DNA from: Variovorax sp. PAMC 28711
GTDB taxonomy: Bacteria > Pseudomonadota > Gammaproteobacteria > Burkholderiales > Burkholderiaceae_C
Assembly (NCBI RefSeq): GCF_001577265.1
Contig: NZ_CP014517.1
Span: 2,633,501-2,697,500 of the forward strand
Length of the DNA stretch: 64,000 nucleotides
Direction: 5' to 3'
Under the pieces are notes generated by a model. That model worked only from the letters and a program-made list of their open reading frames with translations, was not told the origin of the DNA and did no database searches. The position numbers were made by a program, and so were the translations under genes. Shown piece after piece: positions 1-7,526 of the stretch (the stretch's first letter is position 1; each line of letters starts with the position of its first letter).

Positions 1-2
1 TG

Positions 3-479
3 CCCGTGGTGATGATGAGCGGCCACGCCACCATCGACACCGCCGTTGACGCAACGCGCATCGGCGCCTTCGCGTTCCTCGAAAAGCCCATCACCATGCA
101 GAAGCTGCTGAAAGCCGTGGAGCAGGGACTCGCCCGCGAGAGCGCACGTCGCGCGGCGGCCAGCGTGGTGCCGGCGGCTGCCAGCAACAGCTTCGCGGCG
201 GCGGTCACGACGGTGAACGACAGCGCGATGATGCCGACCCCGCTGCAGGCCGTGGTGGTCGATGCCGGTCCGCAGTCGAACCAGAGCTTCGACCTCGACC
301 GTCCGCTGCGCGATGCGCGCGATGGCTTCGAGAAGGCGTACTTCGAATTCCATCTCGCGATGGAAAACGGTTCGATGACCCGCGTGGCCGAGAAAACGGG
401 TCTCGAGCGCACGCACCTGTATCGCAAACTCAAACAATTGGGCGTTGATCTTTCGAGAGGTCGGCGCAGCGCTGTATAA
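3..479 (+). CDS. Response regulator, receiver plus Fis-type HTH (3' part)
   Basis: The gene enters from the left edge, so its start is missing. The first 35 visible residues are the end of a receiver domain: a VVMMSGHA strand, then GAFAFLEKP with the conserved Lys-Pro. About 75 residues of Ala/Val-rich linker follow, then a Fis-type helix-turn-helix (RVAEKTGLERTHLYRKLKQL). That HTH resembles NtrX/NtrC proteins, but no sigma-54 AAA+ domain lies between receiver and HTH, so this is a short receiver-Fis regulator, in domain order like RegA/PrrA. It probably acts as a cytoplasmic DNA-binding output of a two-component system whose kinase lies off the window. The stop codon overlaps the -10 box of the following tRNA gene. 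Confidence 0.85.
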   Translation, partial: PVVMMSGHATIDTAVDATRIGAFAFLEKPITMQKLLKAVEQGLARESARRAAASVVPAAASNSFAAAVTTVNDSAMMPTPLQAVVVDAGPQSNQSFDLDRPLRDARDGFEKAYFEFHLAMENGSMTRVAEKTGLERTHLYRKLKQLGVDLSRGRRSAV

Positions 480-480
480 T
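475..480 (+). promoter_or_regulatory. -10 box of the tRNA-Phe promoter
   Basis: A perfect TATAAT lies 17 bases before the first tRNA base. The hexamer 17 bases upstream (TTCGAG) is a weak -35. The box overlaps the stop codon of the response regulator, so the tRNA is likely transcribed from inside its 3' end. Confidence 0.6.
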
Positions 481-497
481 CTGAGGCTGCATTCCAT

Positions 498-573
498 GGC
501 CCGGTAGCTCAGTTGGTAGAGCAGCGGATTGAAAATCCGCGTGTCGTTGGTTCGATTCCGACCCAGGCCACCA
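498..573 (+). tRNA. tRNA-Phe (GAA)
   Basis: A full 76-base cloverleaf with encoded CCA: acceptor GGCCCGG, D arm, anticodon stem GCGGA/TCCGC with loop TTGAAAA (anticodon GAA), five-base variable loop, T stem GTTGG/CCGAC with TTCGATT loop. The acceptor 3' strand is CCAGGCC, so position 5 (C) faces position 68 (A), a C-A mismatch in an otherwise paired stem. The T stem carries one G-T wobble. Discriminator base is A. Confidence 0.96.
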
Positions 574-580
574 GATACAA

Positions 581-613
581 AAAGCCCGCTGTCCCTCGAC
601 AGCGGGCTTTTTT
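581..613 (+). terminator. Rho-independent terminator after tRNA-Phe
   Basis: A 13-bp perfect stem (AAAGCCCGCTGTC with GACAGCGGGCTTT), loop CCTC, and a run of six T. The A-run on the other side makes it work in both directions, so it probably also ends the leftward nadE transcript, whose stop codon is about 20 bases away. Confidence 0.9.
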
Positions 614-634
614 CATGGCGATTTCAAGGCGGGC

Positions 635-1456
635 TCAGGGCTCGACCGGCAAGGCCCGCTTGTGCGCGCTCTTGCGATGCGTCGACAGAATGGTCGCCTC
701 GGCTTCCGGCGACACCGCCTTGCCTTCGAGGAAATCGTCGATCTGCTCGTAGCTCACCCCGAACGCATCCTCGTCGGGCTTGCCCGGTACGAGCGACTCG
801 AGGTCGGCCGTCGGAACCTTGTAGACGAGTTCATCGGGCGCACCGAGCCACTGAGCGCAGGCACGCACGCGGCGCTTGTTGAGGCCGGTGAGCGGTGTCA
901 CGTCGGCCGCGCCGTCGCCGAACTTGGTGAAGAAGCCCATCAGCGCTTCGGCTGCGTGGTCGGTTCCGATCACGAGACCGTCGTGCGCGCCGGCGACCGC
1001 GAACTGGGCAATCATGCGTTGGCGTGCCTTGATGTTGCCGAGCACGAAGTCTTCATGTGCCGCATCGCGAAAGGCGAGATCGCCCGCTTTCAATGCAGCC
1101 AGCATGCCGTCCGCAGCGGGCTGGATGTCGACGGTGAGGGTGCGGTCGGGCTTCATGACGACGAGCGAGCGCTGGGCTTCGGCCTCGTCCTTTTGCACAC
1201 CGTAGGGCAACCGCATCGCGATGAAAGTGCACGGATAGCCTTCGCTGCGCAGGCGGTCGACCGCGCGTTGCGCGAGGCACCCGGCGGTCAGCGAATCGAC
1301 GCCGCCGCTGATGCCCAGCACCAGCGTCTTGAGGCCGCTCTGTCGCAGGTAGCCCGCGAGAAAAGCCGTGCGCCGCTCGATCTCGGTCGCGGCATCGAAC
1401 ACCGGTTCGACCTGAAGGGTCGCAATGATCTTTTTTTGTTCGTCGCTCATGGTCAT
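635..1456 (-). CDS. nadE: NAD+ synthase, ammonia-dependent type
   Basis: Catalyses the last step of NAD synthesis, amidation of nicotinic acid adenine dinucleotide with ATP and ammonia, in the cytoplasm. The 273-residue length matches single-domain NadE (E. coli 275), and there is no N-terminal glutaminase domain. The ATP-pyrophosphatase loop ISGGVDS is at residues 49-55. The C-terminal PTADLE and DEDAFGVSYEQIDDFL segments are typical of the family. The start may be this ATG or the ATG two codons later. It is the last gene of a leftward run after pldA, eight bases downstream of it. Confidence 0.95.
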   Translation of the reverse strand: MTMSDEQKKIIATLQVEPVFDAATEIERRTAFLAGYLRQSGLKTLVLGISGGVDSLTAGCLAQRAVDRLRSEGYPCTFIAMRLPYGVQKDEAEAQRSLVVMKPDRTLTVDIQPAADGMLAALKAGDLAFRDAAHEDFVLGNIKARQRMIAQFAVAGAHDGLVIGTDHAAEALMGFFTKFGDGAADVTPLTGLNKRRVRACAQWLGAPDELVYKVPTADLESLVPGKPDEDAFGVSYEQIDDFLEGKAVSPEAEATILSTHRKSAHKRALPVEP

Positions 1457-1464
1457 GGATGGCC

Positions 1465-2640
1465 TCAGAAGTCCACCAGGCTCAGCCCGACGTTGAGCAC
1501 GGTGCGTTTGCGGTTGTAGTCGACCAGCGTGTCGCCGTAGCCATGGAACAGCTGCGTGTGAAAGCGCAGGTTGCTCTTGGTCGGATCACCAATCGCCTTG
1601 AGCCATTCGAGGCGGATCGAGCCGCGGCCGCTGTCACGCAGGTTGTTGCGCACCGTCACGCCGAGCTGGTTATCGCGATTCAGGTTCCAGCGCGCGGTGA
1701 CTTCGGCGCGACCGATGTACTCGGCGATGTCCGGGTTGTCGTCGCTCTTGGCGCTTTCGTTCAGGCGCTGCCAGATGCGGCCGGTGACGGTGAAGCGATC
1801 GTCCAGCTCCATGCCGCCCATGAGGTACACCCGGTTCCAGCTGCGCGAGTAAGGCAGGCTCTGGCCGTTCGACTGGTGCACCAGGCCGAGGCCCGCATAC
1901 CGCCAGCGCCAGCCGCCCGGCAGCTTGAAATCCGTCGGGTAGACGTACATGACCTCGGGCTCATGGTCGGTGGTGCGGAACGGCCGCGAAAGGTCGCCGT
2001 TGAAGAGCTGCCAGGTCGATTGCTGGCTGTAGCCGAACCAGAGCGAATCCTTCTTCACCGGATCGTCCTTGGTGAGGATGCCCTGGGCCAGCTTGGTGCG
2101 CACCGACAGGCCGATGCGCATTTCGTTGGCCTGGTAGTCGATGGCCGTGCCGGTGTGGCCTTCCGCCGGCGAGGTCGGCGTGTCCGGCTTCTTCGTGGCG
2201 GCCGAGAACGACACGCTGAGCGGCCGGTAACCGCGGAAAGTGAAGGTGCCGCAGTCGCTGCCGTTTTCCAGTTCCCAGAAGCGCGAGAGCGTCGAGTACT
2301 GGCGGTCGCGGCAGCCTTCTTCGGTGCTCACCGAGACCACGCGCGTCGCGGGCACCGAGGCGTCGACCGGTGGCGCCGGCTGCGTGCTGGCGAGCACAGG
2401 CGGCGCCGACCCGACGGCGGCGGCAGGCAGCGATTGCTGCTGTGCCCAACGGTCGTAGCAAGCGAGGCGCGCCTCGTTGCTGCCCGCGAGGGCGCTGCAC
2501 TGCTGCCAGGTGAGTTGGGCGCTTGCGAGCGGGCTCGCCGGCTTGTCGGCGGGCTGCGCATGGGCGCTTGCCATGCCGAGCCCGGCGCCAAGCGCCATCA
2601 GGATGCGTGTGTGTCGTTTCGTTTCGTTCATTGCGTTCAT
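1465..2640 (-). CDS. pldA: Outer-membrane phospholipase A (OMPLA)
   Basis: A 391-residue exported protein that hydrolyses mislocalised phospholipids in the outer membrane. The start ATG at 2640 overlaps the stop of the upstream gene as ATGA, and an Ala-rich signal peptide ending in ASAHA follows. The catalytic signature is visible near residue 255: HQSNG, then SRSWNRVY, corresponding to the His-Ser dyad and Asn of OMPLA. The roughly 100 residues before the barrel contain a Cys-bearing segment (WQQCSALAGSNEARLACYDRW) common in betaproteobacterial homologues. Calcium-dependent dimerisation is family knowledge, not seen here. Confidence 0.92.
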   Translation of the reverse strand: MNAMNETKRHTRILMALGAGLGMASAHAQPADKPASPLASAQLTWQQCSALAGSNEARLACYDRWAQQQSLPAAAVGSAPPVLASTQPAPPVDASVPATRVVSVSTEEGCRDRQYSTLSRFWELENGSDCGTFTFRGYRPLSVSFSAATKKPDTPTSPAEGHTGTAIDYQANEMRIGLSVRTKLAQGILTKDDPVKKDSLWFGYSQQSTWQLFNGDLSRPFRTTDHEPEVMYVYPTDFKLPGGWRWRYAGLGLVHQSNGQSLPYSRSWNRVYLMGGMELDDRFTVTGRIWQRLNESAKSDDNPDIAEYIGRAEVTARWNLNRDNQLGVTVRNNLRDSGRGSIRLEWLKAIGDPTKSNLRFHTQLFHGYGDTLVDYNRKRTVLNVGLSLVDF

Positions 2641-3080
2641 TGCGATTGACCTGTTCTCCTCAACACGAATGGATGCGTGCTGTCGTCGGCAGCGTTGCGC
2701 CAGGTTCCCGTGAATTCCTTGCCGCACGACCCCGGCTCCATCCGGCCCAACCAGACGCCGCTGATGCGGTGCCCGTCTTGCGATTCGTCGATGGCTAGCT
2801 GGCCCTCATCGTCGATGTCGCCGGCCAGCTGCGCCACGGTTGCGCCCGGCGTGCGTGTGATGGTGCCACGCACGCCTTCGTAGTCGGGATGCTTGCCGAG
2901 CCGCACGGCGGCGACCGCCGGCAGTCCGTCGAAGCGCGCTTCCCATTGGCCGTAGAGCGCCGTCGTCGGCATTTCCTGCGCGCTCGCGGGACAGTCGGCC
3001 GCCACAGGGATCTGCTGCGCACAAGCCGTGCCAAGCACGCCAAAAACGGCGATCAGAACAGCCGTGGAAAAGCGCTTCAT
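2637..3080 (-). CDS. Small exported protein of unknown function
   Basis: I do not recognise this 147-residue protein. It starts with a clear signal peptide (MKRFSTAVLIAVFGVLGTACA). A Cys follows GTA, but the -3 residue is Gly rather than Leu, so a lipoprotein is possible but not convincing. The mature part has strands ending in GQWEARFDG, RGTITRTPG and FTGTWRNA, suggesting a small beta barrel or sandwich. The ATGA overlap with pldA implies translational coupling, so it may act with the phospholipase at the envelope. Confidence 0.8.
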   Translation of the reverse strand: MKRFSTAVLIAVFGVLGTACAQQIPVAADCPASAQEMPTTALYGQWEARFDGLPAVAAVRLGKHPDYEGVRGTITRTPGATVAQLAGDIDDEGQLAIDESQDGHRISGVWLGRMEPGSCGKEFTGTWRNAADDSTHPFVLRRTGQSQ

Positions 3081-3085
3081 GGACG

Positions 3086-3874
3086 TCAGACCTTCAACCA
3101 CGGAACGGCGCGCCGGACGATGTCCCGGATCATTCGTTTCTTTTTTTCGGCCGACGACGAATAGTCCTTGCTCCCGTGGCCGGCGAGCCCTTCGAACACG
3201 GGCTCGCGCGGCAGGCGGTTCAGCATCACTTCGCCGGTGCCTCGCCGGGTCGCCAGGCGGTAGAAGAACCACTCGACGAACTCGCCGCGGCGCTCGTCGA
3301 ATTCGTCGAGGTGCCCGCGCACGTACTTGTCCCAGAAGCGAAGCCTGAACATGAAGAAGCGGGTGTCCGCCCGGCGGCCGGTGACAGGTCGGCGCAGCCA
3401 TTCGTTGATCGGATGGTCCTTTACGTCGCACAACAGATCGAAATGCCGCGTCACGGATTGCACGAGCGCCGTGAGATTCGTCAGCGGCAAGCGTCCCGTG
3501 AGCTTGGCCAGGTAGACGGATTCCTTGGCCAGCGTGGAGCGTTCGATCCCGCGTTCCAGCAACAACATTTCGCCGTAGCTCTTCCCGAGGTGCGGCGCGA
3601 AGTCGTTCAGGTCCAGCGAGATCAGTTCGATCTGCACATCGGGGGCCACGCTCGCGGCCAATTGCGCGAACTTGTCGAGCGGCCACCCGGAGTTGTCGAT
3701 GAAGACGAAGCGTTTGAATCCGGGGTGGGCGTTCAGGTAGTAAGCCAGGGTGTCCAGGTAGTCGGTCTCCCGCTGCACCGGATCGGCGATCGACACGTCG
3801 GCCAGCGCGTTCGGCCGGATGGACGCGGACAGCAGCAGGCAAACGTCGCCGGGTTCGATGAGGTGTTGGCGCAT
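3086..3874 (-). CDS. Glycosyltransferase-like protein, function unknown
   Basis: 262 residues with no signal peptide. The N-terminal half has the layout LLLSASIRPN, then DPVQRETDY, then FVFIDNSG and YLAKLTGR; similar strings occur in GT-A-like proteins of surface polysaccharide clusters (short-motif resemblance only). No convincing DxD is visible. The C-terminal third is rich in aromatic and basic residues (RFFMFRLRFWDKYVRG). It lies 38 bases downstream of rep and five bases upstream of the small exported protein, probably within one transcript. The function is not established. Confidence 0.72.
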   Translation of the reverse strand: MRQHLIEPGDVCLLLSASIRPNALADVSIADPVQRETDYLDTLAYYLNAHPGFKRFVFIDNSGWPLDKFAQLAASVAPDVQIELISLDLNDFAPHLGKSYGEMLLLERGIERSTLAKESVYLAKLTGRLPLTNLTALVQSVTRHFDLLCDVKDHPINEWLRRPVTGRRADTRFFMFRLRFWDKYVRGHLDEFDERRGEFVEWFFYRLATRRGTGEVMLNRLPREPVFEGLAGHGSKDYSSSAEKKKRMIRDIVRRAVPWLKV

Positions 3875-3912
3875 ACGCAGGTCGGGTTTTGAGCAGGCGC
3901 TCTACAACAAGT

Positions 3913-6021
3913 TCACGGCGCCGCGGCGGCGGCTGCCGCCGCGGCCGCATTGTCTTGCGCCTTGCGTGCGAACTCGGCACGCAGTGCCTTGAGCTTCTCG
4001 CGCGGGTCTTCTTTCGCGGTCGCCTTGTCGAGCGCCATCTCGGCAATGAAGCGGCTCGGGATGCCGGCCACCATCTCGCGGCCTTTCTTTCGCTTCTTGG
4101 TCCAGCTCACCGCCAGGCTGCGCTGCGCGCGGGTGATGCCGACGTACATGAGGCGGCGCTCTTCCTGCAGGCGCGCGAGCGTGTCGTCGCTGATCTTCTC
4201 CTGCCGGCCGTTGTCGTCGTCGAGCTTGAAGGGCAGCAGGCCTTCGGTCACGCCGACCAGCATCACGTGCGGCCACTCGAGTCCCTTGGACGCGTGCAGC
4301 GTGGAGAGCGTGACGACGTTCTGGTCTTTTTCGCGCTCGCTGATGGTCGACAGCAGCGAGATGGTCTGCGCCACCTCGAGCAGGCTCTTGCGCTCGCTCT
4401 CGACGGTGGCGCCCGAGGTGTCGTCGATCTCGCCGCCGGCGCGGGCCGACATCCAGTCGCAGAACTCCATCACGTTGGTCCAGCGCGCGGCGGCGACCTG
4501 CTCGCTGTCCTCGCCGTCGTAGAGGTGCTTCTCGTAGTCGATTTCCTTCAGCCACTCCGTCATGAAAGCGCGCGAATCCTCGGCACCCATGATGCGGCGG
4601 GCGCGGTATTCGAGGTCGTTGATGTAGCGGCCGAATTCGTGCAACTGCTCGTGTGCGCGCTTGGCCATCACGCTGGGCAGCGACGGGCTGAAAAGCGCTT
4701 CGAACAGGCTCAGCTTGTACTGGCTCGCGAAGGTGCCGAGGCTGGCCAGCGTGGTATGGCCGATGCCGCGCTTGGGCGTGGTCACCGCGCGCAGGAAGGC
4801 CGGGTCGTCGTCGTTGTTGACCCAGAGGCGGAACCAGCCGCACAGGTCCTTGATTTCGGCCCGGTCGAAGAAACTTTGCCCGCCCGACACCTTGTACGGA
4901 ATCTGCGCCTTGCGCAGTGCCTGCTCGAACACGCGGGCCTGGTGGTTGGCGCGGTACAGCACCGCGAAATTGCGCCATTCGAGATGCTGCGTACCGGTCG
5001 AACTTTGCGTGATGGTTTCGCCGGCCCGCAGGCTCTGGATGCGGGCCACCGTGCGCTCGGCTTCGTGCGCTTCGCTGTCGGCATCGATCACGCGCACCGG
5101 TTCGCCTTCGCCCAGTTCGCTGAACAGTGTCTTGGGAAACAGCTTCGGGTTTGGCCCGATCACGTTGTTGGCCGCGCGCAGGATCGCGCTGGTGCTGCGG
5201 TAGTTCTGCTCGAGCTTGATGACCTTCAAGTTCGGGTAGTCGATCGGCAGCTTCTTCAGGTTGTCGAGCGTCGCGCCGCGCCAGCCGTAGATCGACTGGT
5301 CGTCGTCGCCCACCGCAGTGAAATGGCCGCGCTCGCCGACCAGCGCCTTCAGCACGTCGTACTGCGTGGCGTTGGTGTCCTGGTACTCGTCGACCAGCAC
5401 ATGGCCGAGGGCGGCCTGCCACTTGGCGCGCACGTCGTCGTGGTCGCGCAAGAGCTTGAGCGGCAGGCCGATGAGGTCGTCGAAGTCGACGCTCTGGTAG
5501 GCGGTCAGGCGCTCTTCGTAGCGGCCCATGATGGTGGCGGTGACACGTTCGTTGTCATCGGCGGCCTGGGCCAGCGCCTGCGCCGCGTTCAGGCCCGCGT
5601 TCTTCCATTTGCTGATGGTCCATTGCCAGATGCGCGCCGTGGCCGCATCGGTGGTGCCGCCCGCGTCTTTCAGGATGCGGGTGACGTCGTCGCTGTCCAG
5701 GATGCTGAACTGCGGCTTGAGGCCGAGCACGGCGCCGTCCTCGCGCATCATGCGCACGCCCAGCGCGTGAAAGGTGCACACCACGACATGCTTCGCGTCG
5801 CGCCCGATCAGGCCCTTGGCGCGCTCGCGCATTTCGGCAGCCGCCTTGTTCGTGAAGGTGATCGCGGCGATGCGTTTGGGGGCCATGCCGGACTCGATGA
5901 GCCGGCCGATCTTGTGCGTGATGACGCGCGTCTTGCCCGAGCCGGCACCGGCCAGCACGAGGCAGGGCCCGTGCAGGTAGTTGACCGCTTCTTGTTGCGC
6001 GAGATTGAGACCGGAAGACAT
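3913..6021 (-). CDS. rep: ATP-dependent DNA helicase Rep (UvrD family)
   Basis: A superfamily 1A 3'-5' helicase of 702 residues, near E. coli Rep (673), helping forks through blocks. Motifs in order: Q motif NLAQQEAVNY, Walker A AGAGSGKT, TFTNKAAAEMRER (Ia), VDEYQDTN (II), GDDDQSIYGWRGA (III), EQNYRST (IV), TLHASKGLEW (V) and EERRLMYVGITRAQ (VI). The C terminus is an unusual tail of about ten alanines. Gene order with pldA and nadE downstream suggests a mixed operon. The distinction from UvrD rests on the general look of the sequence, so it is likely but not proven. Confidence 0.93.
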   Translation of the reverse strand: MSSGLNLAQQEAVNYLHGPCLVLAGAGSGKTRVITHKIGRLIESGMAPKRIAAITFTNKAAAEMRERAKGLIGRDAKHVVVCTFHALGVRMMREDGAVLGLKPQFSILDSDDVTRILKDAGGTTDAATARIWQWTISKWKNAGLNAAQALAQAADDNERVTATIMGRYEERLTAYQSVDFDDLIGLPLKLLRDHDDVRAKWQAALGHVLVDEYQDTNATQYDVLKALVGERGHFTAVGDDDQSIYGWRGATLDNLKKLPIDYPNLKVIKLEQNYRSTSAILRAANNVIGPNPKLFPKTLFSELGEGEPVRVIDADSEAHEAERTVARIQSLRAGETITQSSTGTQHLEWRNFAVLYRANHQARVFEQALRKAQIPYKVSGGQSFFDRAEIKDLCGWFRLWVNNDDDPAFLRAVTTPKRGIGHTTLASLGTFASQYKLSLFEALFSPSLPSVMAKRAHEQLHEFGRYINDLEYRARRIMGAEDSRAFMTEWLKEIDYEKHLYDGEDSEQVAAARWTNVMEFCDWMSARAGGEIDDTSGATVESERKSLLEVAQTISLLSTISEREKDQNVVTLSTLHASKGLEWPHVMLVGVTEGLLPFKLDDDNGRQEKISDDTLARLQEERRLMYVGITRAQRSLAVSWTKKRKKGREMVAGIPSRFIAEMALDKATAKEDPREKLKALRAEFARKAQDNAAAAAAAAAAP

Positions 6022-6136
6022 GGAGACCGAGCGGGAAACCGCGAGCAGAAACGCCTGGGCGCAAAGCGCTCGATGATACGGGCGAGTGTCGGACGAGGCG
6101 GGTTGTAAGGGCGTGTTAAGACCGGTAATTCATTCG

Positions 6137-7447
6137 ATGCATGTCATGCAAAAAACGAGACACCCTTTCAAGATCGCCTTCTGGACCGCGCTGCTCACCA
6201 TGGCCGCGACGGTGCTGGTGCTGAACTTCATCCCGGGCGAGAAAAAGATCGACCAGCACGTGTCGCGCGAATACGGCCTGCACGACCCGCAGTTCCGTCG
6301 CGCCATGAGCGTGCTGCTCGGTCCATCGATCGTGCAGGGCAATCGCTTCGAGGCCTTGCTGAACGGCGACCAGATCTTTCCGCCGATGCTCGCGGCCATT
6401 CGCGGTGCGAAAGAAAGCATCACCTTCGAAACCTATATCTACTGGTCCGGTGACATCGGCAAGGCGTTCGCCGATGCGCTGGCCGAGCGGGCGCGCGCCG
6501 GCGTCAAGGTGCATGTGCTGCTCGACTGGGTCGGCAGCGCGAAGATCGACGACAGCTTCCTCGAGGAAATGGAGAAGGCCGGCGTCGAGATCCGCAAGTT
6601 CCACAAGCCGAGCTGGTACGACATCGCGCGCATGAACAACCGCACCCACCGCAAGCTGCTGGTGGTCGATGGTGCGGTCGGTTTCACCGGCGGCGTCGGC
6701 ATCGCGCCCGAGTGGACCGGGAACGCGCAGGACCCCGCGCACTGGCGCGATTCGCACTTCAAGGTGGAGGGCCCGGTGGTCGCGCAGATGCAGGCCGTGT
6801 TCATGGACAACTGGGTCAAGGTGTCGGGCGAGGTGTTGCACGGCCAGCGCTACTTCCCGGCGCTTGCGCCGCGCGACGTGCCGGGCAACGACGAGCGCGG
6901 CGGCGCGCAGATGTTCAGCAGTTCGCCGTCGGGCGGCAGCGAAAGCATGCACCTCATGTACCTCCTCGCGATCACCGCGGCCGAGAAGACGATCGACCTG
7001 TCGAGCGCCTATTTCGTGCCCGACGACCTCACGCGCGATGCGCTGGTGGCGGCCGTGAAGCGCGGTGTGCGGGTGCGCATCATCACGCCGGGGCCGATCA
7101 TCGATGCGCAGTCGGTGCGCAACGCGTCGCGCGCGGGCTGGGGCCCGTTGCTGGAGGCCGGTGTGCAGATGCACGAGTACCAGCCGACGATGTTCCATTG
7201 CAAGGTGCTGGTGGTCGACGACTTCCTGGTGTCGGTCGGTTCCACCAACTTCGACAACCGCTCATTCCGCCTGAACGACGAGGCCAACCTCAACATCTAC
7301 GACACCGATTTTGCGAAGGCGCAGGTCGCGATCTTCGAGAACGACTTGCGGCACAGCCGCGCTGTCACGCTCGCGCAGTGGCAGAACCGCCCGTTGCAGG
7401 AAAAGGTCAAGGAGCACCTCGCCTCGCTGCTGTCGGCCCAGCTCTAG
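6137..7447 (+). CDS. Cardiolipin synthase-like phospholipase D protein
   Basis: A 436-residue inner-membrane protein with one N-terminal transmembrane helix (about residues 10-30) and two HKD motifs, HRKLLVVDG near residue 170 and HCKVLVVDD near 354, both complete. This is the bacterial ClsA/ClsB-type layout, joining two phosphatidylglycerols or transferring a phosphatidyl group. The segment ETYIYWSGDIG is typical of the ClsB group. The start could be the ATG at 6137 or 6146. The gene stands alone, divergent from rep. A second, lipoprotein-type PLD gene occurs at the right end of the window. Confidence 0.88.
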   Translation: MHVMQKTRHPFKIAFWTALLTMAATVLVLNFIPGEKKIDQHVSREYGLHDPQFRRAMSVLLGPSIVQGNRFEALLNGDQIFPPMLAAIRGAKESITFETYIYWSGDIGKAFADALAERARAGVKVHVLLDWVGSAKIDDSFLEEMEKAGVEIRKFHKPSWYDIARMNNRTHRKLLVVDGAVGFTGGVGIAPEWTGNAQDPAHWRDSHFKVEGPVVAQMQAVFMDNWVKVSGEVLHGQRYFPALAPRDVPGNDERGGAQMFSSSPSGGSESMHLMYLLAITAAEKTIDLSSAYFVPDDLTRDALVAAVKRGVRVRIITPGPIIDAQSVRNASRAGWGPLLEAGVQMHEYQPTMFHCKVLVVDDFLVSVGSTNFDNRSFRLNDEANLNIYDTDFAKAQVAIFENDLRHSRAVTLAQWQNRPLQEKVKEHLASLLSAQL

Positions 7448-7449
7448 CG

Positions 7450-7467
7450 CTTTCACAAAACTGTCAT
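7450..7467 (+). promoter_or_regulatory. Probable PHO box (PhoB binding site)
   Basis: CTTTCACAAAACTGTCAT matches the 18-base PHO-box consensus (two CTGTCA repeats separated by a short AT stretch) at 16 positions. It ends 10 bases before a possible -10 (CCTAAT, 7478-7483), the spacing expected when PhoB replaces the -35 contact, and it lies 60 bases before the ATG of the phytase-like lipoprotein. Confidence 0.65.
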
Positions 7468-7526
7468 CTCGCTCGGCCCTAATCGCCGGGCCCGCGCGCC
7501 GCGCGGGGAAATTACAGGATTTCCGG

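Noticed and set aside
2637..4046. Long minus-strand frame reading as one 469-residue protein
   Set aside because: Only the last 147 codons (from 3080) are protein-like with a signal peptide. The earlier part is Arg-rich noise overlapping the real 262-residue gene in another frame.
3889..6108. A 739-codon open frame antisense to rep
   Set aside because: A shadow of the high-GC third-position bias of rep; low-complexity His/Arg/Ala/Gln content and no recognisable domain.
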